A stretch of 64,000 bases of DNA, taken from contig NZ_KE332518.1 of NCBI RefSeq assembly GCF_000413055.1, forward strand, positions 141,490 to 205,489, read 5' to 3'. The position numbers were made by a program, and so were the translations under genes. The notes beneath the pieces were generated by a model. The model was not told the DNA's origin. It did not search any database and was given only the letters and a program-made list of their open reading frames with translations. Shown piece by piece: positions 7,782 through 15,229 of this stretch (positions are counted from its first letter, which is position 1; every line of letters begins with the position of its first letter). This stretch comes from Treponema maltophilum ATCC 51939 (GTDB taxonomy: Bacteria; Spirochaetota; Spirochaetia; Treponematales; Treponemataceae).

Positions 7782-8513
7782 GTGTCCGGTTTATACATTG
7801 TCGGAACGCCTATAGGGAATTTGGGCGATATAACCTACAGGGCGCTTGAAACGTTCCGCACAGCAGATATTATCGCCGCCGAAGATACGCGGCATACGCT
7901 GCAGCTTTTAACGCACTTCGGCATACAAAAGCCGCTTATTTCCTGCCGGGCGCAAAACGAAAAAGAAGCCGCGCAAAAGATTGTAAAGCTTTTGGACGAA
8001 GGAAAGTCGGTTGCCTTTGCAAGCGATGCGGGAACCCCGGGCATAAGTGATCCGGGGGCCGTTTTAACCGACATTGTGCGCGCGGCGGGGCACGATGTTG
8101 TGCCGATTCCGGGCGTATCGGCCTTTGCCGCGCTGACGAGTGTTGCCGGCTGCGGCGGTAAAACGCTTGTGTTTGAAGGCTTTTTGCCGCAAAAAAGCGG
8201 AAAGCGGAAAAGCCGCGTAAAAGAACTTTTGGAAACGGGATGGGCCTTCGTTTTATACGAATCCCCGTTCAGAATAGTTAAGCTTTTGTCGGATATTGCC
8301 GATATTGAATATGAGCGCCGTGTAGTCGTGGGCCGCGAGCTTACAAAACTGCACGAAGAAATTGTCGAGGGGCCTGCAGCGCAAGTCAGGGAAGAATTTG
8401 CCGGAAGAACGAAGATTCAGGGTGAATTTACCGTCTTTGTTGCAGGAAAAAAGCTCAAATTTTCTAAAGGAGAATCCGATATAAAAAGAGAGGCAAACGA
8501 AAATGATTATTGA
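7782..8513 (+). CDS. rsmI: 16S rRNA (cytidine(1402)-2'-O)-methyltransferase
   Basis: A 243-aa tetrapyrrole-methylase-fold enzyme that uses SAM to methylate the 2'-OH of C1402 in the 16S rRNA decoding centre. Hallmarks: LYIVGTPIGNLGDITYRA at the N-terminus, AEDTRHT, SDAGTPGISDPG and PGVSAFAALTSV. It is somewhat shorter at the C-terminus than the roughly 280-aa enzymes of many bacteria. It starts with GTG. Its last 11 bases overlap the FlgM-like gene, giving a two-gene operon. Confidence 0.94.
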   Translation: MSGLYIVGTPIGNLGDITYRALETFRTADIIAAEDTRHTLQLLTHFGIQKPLISCRAQNEKEAAQKIVKLLDEGKSVAFASDAGTPGISDPGAVLTDIVRAAGHDVVPIPGVSAFAALTSVAGCGGKTLVFEGFLPQKSGKRKSRVKELLETGWAFVLYESPFRIVKLLSDIADIEYERRVVVGRELTKLHEEIVEGPAAQVREEFAGRTKIQGEFTVFVAGKKLKFSKGESDIKREANENDY

Positions 8514-8790
8514 CAGACTCGGAGGAATCGACCCTCTAAAAGACATTCAAAACAACTACAAAACCCCGGCAAAACAGCACGTAAAGTCCGGTCATGACAG
8601 TATAAGCATTTCCAATGAAGCGCGCGAAATGGCCGAAGCATATTATTTATCGTCGATTGCGGCGGAAACTCCCGACGTGCGCGCTGACCGCATCGCTCAA
8701 GTGCGCGAAAAAATACAGGATCCGGCCTATTTAAACGCCGACGTTATTTCATCTACGGCAGATAAAATTATGGACAGCTTCGGTTTGTAA
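8503..8790 (+). CDS. flgM: FlgM-like anti-sigma-28 factor
   Basis: A 95-aa protein. The last 35 residues (ADRIAQVREKI, then YLNADVISSTADKIMDSFGL) carry the FlgM pattern: R-x-x-R-I-x-x-(I/V)-(R/K)-x-x-I followed by a short amphipathic helix. FlgM holds the flagellar sigma factor FliA inactive until the hook is complete, when it is exported. The N-terminal half is polar and low in order, as expected. No flagellar gene is adjacent. It overlaps rsmI by 11 nt. Confidence 0.72.
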   Translation: MIIDRLGGIDPLKDIQNNYKTPAKQHVKSGHDSISISNEAREMAEAYYLSSIAAETPDVRADRIAQVREKIQDPAYLNADVISSTADKIMDSFGL

Positions 8791-8802
8791 ATCGGAGCGC
8801 TT

Positions 8803-9951
8803 ATGGCTGACTTTGTTTTCCGAATTTCTCCGAATATCGTTTTGGGTTCATATTCTTCAAGCAGAACGGGGCAGTTTGTCCGGGAATGGGGCAGCCGTTT
8901 TTTGCTCGTTGCCGACCCCGTTTTGTCCGAATTCGGCATAACGGAAAAAACCGTCCAATCGTTAAAAGATTACAACATAGACTGTGTTATCTTTGACGAA
9001 ATATCTTCAAATTCCGACACGGCTCTTGTCGAACAGGCGCTCAAGCTTGCGCGCGATGCGCGGGTACACGGCCTTATCACGATCGGCGGAATGAAGATTT
9101 CGAACACGGGCAAAATCGTATGTGCGCTGTTCGACGAAAAAAAGACCGTGTACGATTTTATGGAAGGCGCCGCCTTCAGCGAAAAGGCACTGCCCTGTAT
9201 TTGCATTCCGACGACGGTTTCCAATGAATTTTTATTTACCGACAAAGCGCCGATTATAGATGCGCGAACGGGGCAGCTGAAAATGCTCCGGTTTCAGCCG
9301 GGCTTGTGCCGTTTGGTCGTTTCCGATCCCAACTTGATCGTGTCGCTGACCGAAAATCAATTTATGGCGATGATTTTGCGCGCCGTTTGTATCACCGTCG
9401 AAGCATATGTTTCACAGAAAGCCAATTTTTTTTCCGATACGATTATCGAAAAGGCTGCCGAATTGCTCGGCTATGTTCTTTCCGAAACGCCCGCGTTAAT
9501 GACGGCTACGCCGAAAGAGCAGCTGGCAATGGAAGGAGGCTGCATGGCGGCCTTGGGGGCGGCGTCGGCTTCGAGCGGGGCTGCAACGCTGCTTTCTCAT
9601 GCCGTCAACGCGCGCTGCAAAGTTTCGCCTGCGCTGACTGCGGCGATTTTGCTGCCGCACATTATCGAAGACGCCGCAACGGTCAAAGAAGACCGCTTGG
9701 CAAAGCTTGCCCGCATTCTCAATGTGGCCGGCGAAAATTCATCCAACGATACGGCCGTCGGTTTGTTTGCCGAAGCCGTGCGCAGTAAAATCGCTCAATT
9801 CAATTTGCCGGCGCGCCTTAAAGATGTGTCCGTTTCGCTCGAACAGCTTGCCCTGTGCATCGACGACGTGGGAAAACTCGATGTAACGCCGGAATTCCAC
9901 CGTTCGATGACCGAAGACGATTTGTTCGATATCGTCAAATACGCTTTTTGA
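8803..9951 (+). CDS. Iron-containing alcohol dehydrogenase-like protein lacking metal ligands
   Basis: A 382-aa protein with the fold and order of group III (Fe) alcohol dehydrogenases: the N-terminal LLVADPVLSEFGI, the nucleotide region LITIGGMKISNTG and the C-terminal AAILLPHIIE. Aligned by eye to E. coli FucO, the four metal ligands are replaced: R193 for Asp196, I197 for His200, T262 for His263 and P276 for His277. The usual GGGSxxD is GGMKISN. H266 matches the conserved His267. It is probably not a canonical metal-dependent alcohol dehydrogenase; NAD binding or a different chemistry is possible. The start has CGGAG upstream. Confidence 0.75.
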   Translation: MADFVFRISPNIVLGSYSSSRTGQFVREWGSRFLLVADPVLSEFGITEKTVQSLKDYNIDCVIFDEISSNSDTALVEQALKLARDARVHGLITIGGMKISNTGKIVCALFDEKKTVYDFMEGAAFSEKALPCICIPTTVSNEFLFTDKAPIIDARTGQLKMLRFQPGLCRLVVSDPNLIVSLTENQFMAMILRAVCITVEAYVSQKANFFSDTIIEKAAELLGYVLSETPALMTATPKEQLAMEGGCMAALGAASASSGAATLLSHAVNARCKVSPALTAAILLPHIIEDAATVKEDRLAKLARILNVAGENSSNDTAVGLFAEAVRSKIAQFNLPARLKDVSVSLEQLALCIDDVGKLDVTPEFHRSMTEDDLFDIVKYAF

Positions 9952-9964
9952 TTTTGAATAATCG

Positions 9965-10825
9965 ATGATCGCTCCTGCAAAACTGAAATCCATGCGCGGC
10001 GGATTCCGTCGCAGAAAGCTTATTCTGACGCTCGGCGCTTTGGAGCGCGACATAGCCGGAGTGCCGGACGAAACATTCCGTTCCGCTGCGTTTTTTGACG
10101 GTTTCGCCGACCGGACGGAATACCTGAAAGAAATTGTACGGATTATCTGCGAAGATCCGAAACTGCCCGAAGCGGCGCGCCTTCAATTATGCACCCTGCT
10201 TGCGGAAGTGCCCTGTGACGAGCGCAGGCTGTGCAATACGGCGCGCAATCACTTGCTGGCCGTTGCGGGAACGCCGAGCGCGGAGTGGGACCTTATAATC
10301 GCGCCGCATGCGGCGCCCGCGGAACACACCGCGCAGGAGGCAACGCAAAACCGTGCGGCAGCCGTTCGGCCGTACCGCGAGGGCATTTTCGTGTATGCCG
10401 AAGATATCCGCTCGCCGTTTAATTTGGGTTCGATATTTCGCACGGCCGAAGCATTCGGTGCGGAAAAACTTTTTTTATCGCCTTTTTGCACGGATCCCGC
10501 ACACCCGCGGGCCGTGCGTTCGGCAATGGGCTGCATCGATTTTTTACCGAGCGAACGGATCTCGCTTGACGAACTGTGCGCTTCAATGCCGGACCTTCCC
10601 GTCTTTGCGCTTGAAACGGGCGGGACGCCGCTTTCGCAGTTTAAGTTTCCCCGGCGCGGCATCGTCGTTATCGGTTCGGAAGAATTGGGCATAAATCCGG
10701 ACACCTTAAAGAAAATGTCGCACGGAATCGTCAGCATTCCCGTAAGCGGCGTAAAGGCGTCGCTCAATGTGGGAGTCGCGTTCGGTATTCTTATGCAGGC
10801 GTGGACGGCGGCAGTTTTTAATTAG
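9965..10825 (+). CDS. SpoU/TrmH-family RNA 2'-O-ribose methyltransferase
   Basis: A 286-aa SPOUT-fold methyltransferase. The three motifs are clear: motif 1 DIRSPFNLGSIFRTAEAFG, motif 2 VVIGSEELGI and motif 3 IPVSGVKASLNVGVAFGI. The N-terminal 130 residues are a variable, probably RNA-binding, region. Whether it methylates tRNA or 23S rRNA cannot be told from the sequence. It follows the dehydrogenase-like gene by 13 bases with no clear Shine-Dalgarno and is convergent with the HDOD gene. Confidence 0.88.
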   Translation: MIAPAKLKSMRGGFRRRKLILTLGALERDIAGVPDETFRSAAFFDGFADRTEYLKEIVRIICEDPKLPEAARLQLCTLLAEVPCDERRLCNTARNHLLAVAGTPSAEWDLIIAPHAAPAEHTAQEATQNRAAAVRPYREGIFVYAEDIRSPFNLGSIFRTAEAFGAEKLFLSPFCTDPAHPRAVRSAMGCIDFLPSERISLDELCASMPDLPVFALETGGTPLSQFKFPRRGIVVIGSEELGINPDTLKKMSHGIVSIPVSGVKASLNVGVAFGILMQAWTAAVFN

Positions 10826-10841
10826 TGCGGACGGGAATGCT

Positions 10842-12326
10842 TTAGGATTCTTCCCTGAATGCTTTTTGCAGCCTGCCCGACAGGCTTTGAAGCTGCTCTT
10901 CGTTTTCGATATTGAATTCTTTTAGAATATCCGAATCGAATTGGTAAAATTCAACGGTGCCTTCCTGATAGTGGGCGATCATATTCGCAAAATAAACGAT
11001 TTGCACAAGTTTTTTCGTATCGCGGGATGCGGCTGCGGGGTCGTGATGATAACGGATTGCTTCGCCTATTACCTTCGGGAAATTCCATTTTTCGGCGATA
11101 AGATAGCCGATTTCGGCGTGGTTCGTTCCTCCGGCCAGGCGTTCAAACAGGGTCGAAGGCAGCCCCTTCGCTTCGCACAGCTCGTTGAATTTTTCGATGA
11201 GTTTGGGGTGTGCCGAATCGAAGACAACCTTTCCCATATCGTGCAAAAGTCCGCATACGTACGAAGAATCCACAATGAACCTGTCCGATGCGTAAAAATT
11301 CCTGCTGAGGTTGTACGAATAAAAGGCGACGCGGTACGAGTGGTTCCATAGGAGCCGCTGCGCCTTTGTGGAACTACCCAGCGTTTTTAAAGAACCGAGA
11401 GAGAACAAAAGGTTGCGTATGCCGTTTATACCGACCAGTTTTACCGCATCTGCGATATTGCGGCAGGGGCTGGTAAGCGAAAATGCGGCCGAGTTTACGA
11501 GCTTTAACAAGTCGGCGGTGAGCGCGACGTCGTTGCTTATGTGAACCGCAATATCGGAAAGTTTCATGTCCGGATCGTTGAGCATTTTGGTTATGCGCAC
11601 GATGTTTTCGGGGAATTGCGGCAGCGTGTCTATGACGCTGACCAGTTCTTTCGACAGCATGGAGATGTTTTGGCTGTATTCTTTATTGAGCGGCACGATA
11701 ACGCGGCTTACGGTTTCTCCGTTTTCGCAGGTAACGCGGATGCTGTCGTTTGATGCGCCGATTTTTGCGAGCATCAAAACCATAATGATAAGGCCTAACC
11801 CCGCTCCTTCGGTTGCGTCAACCGCCGCCGAAAAAGCTTCTTCGACCGATGCATACTGTTGCGCCCGCGTTATTTTATCGTGAATGCGCTTGTATTCTTC
11901 CGTTACGAGTTCCGAATTGTTGCGGACTTCTATTTTTATTTTTCCGGCCGCATACTGCAAAACAAGTTTTATGTACAGGCCGGCATTTTTTTGCGCTTGC
12001 AGGTAGTATCTGATATTGTCGAGCGTATCGTCTTTGAACGTTTCCATTCCGATCGCGTAATCGTCGGGATTGTTTATGTCCAAGCCCTTTTCTTTGAAGT
12101 AGATTCGTTTTGTGTTGGCTTTTTTTGCGTTTGTCGTCAGTTCGTTTATACAATAGACCAAATATTCGGTCATTCCTTCCTGATTCAGTTCTTTTAAAAA
12201 TGCCGTAAGAACTTCGGCCATGTACAGTTCCATTTGATGCGGCAGCGTGTACGTTGTAATTGATAAGGGAATTCCTGCTTGAACGGCTTTTTGGATTTTT
12301 TCGGTTGATAAGCTTATTTCGCCCAT
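10842..12326 (-). CDS. Histidine-kinase-type ATPase fused to an HDOD domain
   Basis: A 494-aa cytoplasmic signalling protein. Residues about 25-220 look like a GHKL ATPase: an N-box (CINELTTNAKKAN) and a G-box (TEGAGLGLIIMVLMLAK), without an obvious phospho-acceptor helix. Residues about 225-480 form an HDOD domain (LPQFPENIVRITKMLNDP, LLKLVNSAAFSL, LLHDMGKVVF), a metal-free or altered HD fold used in regulation of motility, biofilm or second messengers. The start at 12326 is forced by a strong promoter directly upstream. An 18-base longer frame would begin inside the -10 box. Confidence 0.8.
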   Translation of the reverse strand: MGEISLSTEKIQKAVQAGIPLSITTYTLPHQMELYMAEVLTAFLKELNQEGMTEYLVYCINELTTNAKKANTKRIYFKEKGLDINNPDDYAIGMETFKDDTLDNIRYYLQAQKNAGLYIKLVLQYAAGKIKIEVRNNSELVTEEYKRIHDKITRAQQYASVEEAFSAAVDATEGAGLGLIIMVLMLAKIGASNDSIRVTCENGETVSRVIVPLNKEYSQNISMLSKELVSVIDTLPQFPENIVRITKMLNDPDMKLSDIAVHISNDVALTADLLKLVNSAAFSLTSPCRNIADAVKLVGINGIRNLLFSLGSLKTLGSSTKAQRLLWNHSYRVAFYSYNLSRNFYASDRFIVDSSYVCGLLHDMGKVVFDSAHPKLIEKFNELCEAKGLPSTLFERLAGGTNHAEIGYLIAEKWNFPKVIGEAIRYHHDPAAASRDTKKLVQIVYFANMIAHYQEGTVEFYQFDSDILKEFNIENEEQLQSLSGRLQKAFREES

Positions 12327-12332
12327 AGATTT

Positions 12333-12360
12333 ATTATAGTACAAAATTTATCTATGTCAA
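12333..12360 (-). promoter_or_regulatory. Strong promoter of the HDOD gene (leaderless type)
   Basis: On the minus strand: TTGACA (12355-12360), 16-bp spacer, TATAAT (12333-12338), then six bases (AAATCT) to the ATG at 12326. Both hexamers are perfect consensus, and the spacing leaves no room for a 5' leader. Confidence 0.75.
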
Positions 12361-12520
12361 GTTTCCGCGCTCGAATACATCGGGAATAGCGCGTGCTTTT
12401 GCATAAAATTCCGCCGCAAAACGTGTTTTTTTTATTGTCCGGCACTATAAATAAGTCGGAACGTCTTAAAGAGAAATAAAAGTGCCGGCCGGAACGGCGC
12501 ATTTTATTCCGGGGAGGACT

Positions 12521-13675
12521 ATGAAAGAACCGGTAATTCTTATGCCTGCGGACAGCCTTGATTACAGTCAGGAAGTGCTTTTATACAGGGAACCGAAAGA
12601 ACTTTCGCTGACCGTGTGGATAATCGCATCGCTGTTTGCGGTTGTTTTGTGCTGGATTGTCTTCGGCAAAGCCGAAGAGGTTGTGCGCGCAAAGGGCTTG
12701 GTGCGCCCGATTTCGAATATTTCGCAGGTAAAAAATGCGGTGCCGGGCGAAATTGTCGGTTTGTATTACGAAAACGGCGAGCGGGTCGAAAAGGGCGAAC
12801 TTTTGCTGCAAATCGACACGCGCTCTTTAAAGGCAAAGGAAGCCGCTCTTAAAAGCGCTTACGAAAAGCTTGTTGTAAAAACCGAAGGCTTGCGCCAAAC
12901 CGAAAAAAGCTTTTACGGCTCCGCCGCATGCATCGATAAGCACAATACCGAAGCCTTTACGCGTTTTCAGGCATTTTCGTACCAAAAAGAATTGCTCGAA
13001 AAGCGATACGCGCTTGCCGAAAAAACACGGCAGGAGGCCTTACGCATGCCTTCCGATGCGATAACGGGCGCGAAGCTGCGCGAACTCGGATACGAAGCGG
13101 ACATTCAGCTGCTTAATTTGGAAACATACAAGTCGTCATTTATAAAAGAAATCAGCGCCGAATACGCGCAATGCGCCGTCGAACTTGAAGAGGTGAAAAG
13201 TCAGGCGGAACAAGTGCGCCAAAGTATAAAAAATTCTTCGGTATACGCGCCCATTGCGGGAAGGGTACAGGAAATCTCTTCGTTGAATAAAAACGATTAT
13301 CTTTTTGCGGATCAAAAAATACTGAACATCGTTCCGGACGACGGCGGAACGTATAAAGCCGAACTTAAAATTCCGGCAAAGATGAGCGGAAAGTTGGAAA
13401 AAGGCATGCGCGTAAAACTGCGCTTTCCGGCCTTTCCCTTCCACGAATTCGGCGGGGCGGAAGGTACCGTCGTTTCGATCGATCCTGACGCGACGGCCGA
13501 CGTCAACGGTATGCTGTACTTTACCGTTTCGGCGAATATCGATAAAGCGTTTTTGGAAGATAGGAAAAAGCGGCGCTATCCGGTAAAAAGCGGCTTGGAA
13601 ACCGAAGCGAGAATCATCCTTAGGGAGCGGACAATCTTATGGTACATTTTAAAACAACTCGACTTGGTATGGTAA
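12521..13675 (+). CDS. HlyD-family periplasmic adaptor of a type I secretion system
   Basis: A 384-aa membrane fusion protein. There is one N-terminal membrane helix (about residues 28-50, SLTVWIIASLFAVVLCWIVF) and a split lipoyl domain (PGEIVGLYYENGERVEKGEL and the later YAPIAGRVQEI). A long coiled coil lies between the halves, and a C-terminal beta-barrel ends the protein. It bridges the inner-membrane ABC exporter and the outer-membrane TolC-like protein encoded next. The start at 12521 has GGGGAGG just upstream, better than a GTG at 12482. It overlaps the TolC-like gene by seven bases. Confidence 0.88.
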   Translation: MKEPVILMPADSLDYSQEVLLYREPKELSLTVWIIASLFAVVLCWIVFGKAEEVVRAKGLVRPISNISQVKNAVPGEIVGLYYENGERVEKGELLLQIDTRSLKAKEAALKSAYEKLVVKTEGLRQTEKSFYGSAACIDKHNTEAFTRFQAFSYQKELLEKRYALAEKTRQEALRMPSDAITGAKLRELGYEADIQLLNLETYKSSFIKEISAEYAQCAVELEEVKSQAEQVRQSIKNSSVYAPIAGRVQEISSLNKNDYLFADQKILNIVPDDGGTYKAELKIPAKMSGKLEKGMRVKLRFPAFPFHEFGGAEGTVVSIDPDATADVNGMLYFTVSANIDKAFLEDRKKRRYPVKSGLETEARIILRERTILWYILKQLDLVW

Positions 13676-15057
13676 AAAAGCGGTTTGTGCCGGCAGTTTT
13701 CGCGGCGTTTTTTTTGTGCGGCACCTCTTTTGCCGGAGAATGCGACAATTTTATCCGTACGGTTTTGGATTCGAGTCCCGTGTACCGAAGCGCGCTTTTG
13801 GAATACAAAAATGCCGGCCTTGAACTTCTTGCGTATAAGTACCGCCGGCTTCCGCAGCCCTTTTTCGCTGCAGGATACGGCGCGTCTATGAGCGGAAACT
13901 CGGCCTCTTCGTTGTCGCAATTATTCAAAGCGTCGTTTGTTGTGGCGCAGGAGATTCCCGGCGGCATCGATTTTCAGGTGCAGGCCGACCAGTTTTTTGC
14001 CGTCGACGCGAATGCCGCGAGAACGGCCGCGTACGAATTTGCCGCATCGCTTGCGCTGAACGTTCCCTTTTACGCGGCGGCTCCCGATACCTGTGCCGTT
14101 GCCCTTGCCGGGCAAGCGGCTTCGTTCGCCTTGAGCGAAGATATCCGCAATCTTGAATTGAATATTGCAAAAAAGCGCCTCATAGCCGAAGCGGTGTATG
14201 CGGTCGGCAACTGCCTCCTTTTAAAAGAGCGCATCGAGCTGGAAGAGCGGCGCCAAAACCTTATCCGAAAAGAAGCCGAAGCCGACGAAAAACTGTGGCT
14301 TTTGGGAAGACTTTCAACCTTTGATTTGTCCGAGCGCAATACGAAGCGCTTTGAATCCTATGTGTCGCTGCTGCAAATGCGCCAAAATCTTTCCCGCCTT
14401 GTCGAAAACTTATACGTTTTCGGCTTGGAAGAAGCTTCTCTTCCCGACGATATTGATTTGTGGATTGCCTGTTGGGAAGCGTTCGCTGCCGAAAATCCGA
14501 TCGAAAACGGCCTTAATTCCGCGCTCGAAAGCAAGCAGGCGGAAAAAAACTTTTATAACGAAACGGAACGGCATATTGCGGATCTTCCGGTGCTGCGGCT
14601 TTCCGCATCGGCCGAACCTGCCGCAAGAAACGGCGTTTCGAATTCTTTTAAAGATTCTTTTGTGCAGTATTGGAAAAGCGGCACAAAATGGAATTGGGAT
14701 TTTAAAATCGCGCTGAGCCTTCCGCTTTCGCCGGCATCTCCCGCATATTCGCGCAACGCGCTTTCGCTCAATTCGCAGCGCTTGTACGAATTGTCGCAGC
14801 GGCAACTTTTTAAACGCCGCGAAGCGCAGGAAAAACAATACCAAACGAATCTCTATTTGCTTAAAAAGCTTTCGGAAAAGGCGCTGCTCGATAAAACGGA
14901 TGCCGGCAATAAGGTTGTTGCGGCACGGGCGCTGGCAGACCGGGAGCGGCTTACCGCTACGGATTTTGAATATCAGGTCCTTAATGCCGCGCTTGCGGAA
15001 AACGCATATAAGGAAGTGCGGCTGCGCATTGTCGCCGCACTGCTGAACGGTTATTAG
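13669..15057 (+). CDS. TolC-family outer-membrane efflux protein
   Basis: A 462-aa exported protein with a clean signal peptide (KKRFVPAVFAAFFLCGTSFA) and long alternating helical stretches typical of the TolC alpha-barrel, including two Glu/Arg-rich repeats (about residues 165-240 and 385-450). It would provide the outer-membrane channel for the HlyD and ABC proteins encoded on either side. An upstream ATG at 13639 has AGGGAG 11 bases before it and cannot be excluded; 13669 gives the better signal peptide. An intrinsic terminator follows 15 bases after its stop. Confidence 0.78.
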   Translation: MVKKRFVPAVFAAFFLCGTSFAGECDNFIRTVLDSSPVYRSALLEYKNAGLELLAYKYRRLPQPFFAAGYGASMSGNSASSLSQLFKASFVVAQEIPGGIDFQVQADQFFAVDANAARTAAYEFAASLALNVPFYAAAPDTCAVALAGQAASFALSEDIRNLELNIAKKRLIAEAVYAVGNCLLLKERIELEERRQNLIRKEAEADEKLWLLGRLSTFDLSERNTKRFESYVSLLQMRQNLSRLVENLYVFGLEEASLPDDIDLWIACWEAFAAENPIENGLNSALESKQAEKNFYNETERHIADLPVLRLSASAEPAARNGVSNSFKDSFVQYWKSGTKWNWDFKIALSLPLSPASPAYSRNALSLNSQRLYELSQRQLFKRREAQEKQYQTNLYLLKKLSEKALLDKTDAGNKVVAARALADRERLTATDFEYQVLNAALAENAYKEVRLRIVAALLNGY

Positions 15058-15072
15058 AAATGGAGGAATGAT

Positions 15073-15107
15073 AAAAAGCGGCGTCTCAAATGGCGTCGCC
15101 GCTTTTT
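15073..15107 (+). terminator. Intrinsic terminator after the TolC-like gene
   Basis: AAAAAGCGGCG (15073-15083) pairs perfectly with CGCCGCTTTTT (15097-15107): an 11-bp stem with a 13-nt loop and a T5 end. It lies inside the leader of the downstream exporter gene. Confidence 0.75.
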
Positions 15108-15112
15108 ATGCC

Positions 15113-15218
15113 GTGTTTGCGTTGCAAACACGCTTATTTATTGCGCTTTCTCAACTGACGTTTGCGAAAGCGCTGAAAAAAGTTTTATCGGAAACCGATG
15201 TTTCCTCAAAAACTTTTT
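15113..15218 (+). promoter_or_regulatory. Three further hairpins in the exporter leader
   Basis: GTGTTTGC/GCAAACAC (15113-15131, 3-nt loop). GCGCTTTC/GAAAGCGC (15143-15150 with 15166-15173). AAAAAGTTTT/AAAACTTTTT (15177-15186 with 15209-15218), the last enclosing ATCGG/CCGAT and an alternative GGAAAC/GTTTCC pairing. The last stem ends two bases before the GGAGGA ribosome site, so it could control translation or read-through. No known riboswitch is recognised. Confidence 0.5.
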
Positions 15219-15229
15219 ATGGAGGAAGT

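Noticed and set aside
12327-12344. Longer N-termini of several genes beginning Met-Tyr-(Tyr)-Asn-Lys (HDOD gene, prfA, nfnA)
   Set aside because: These residues are the -10 box TATAATAAA read as codons; the transcript would start after them.
15068-15229. In-frame extension of the C39 exporter containing a Phe-Tyr-Gly-Gly-Ser segment resembling a double-glycine leader
   Set aside because: The Gly-Gly is just the translated ribosome-binding site (GGAGGA). The extension runs through a terminator and three hairpins, and the C39 domain begins at 15230.
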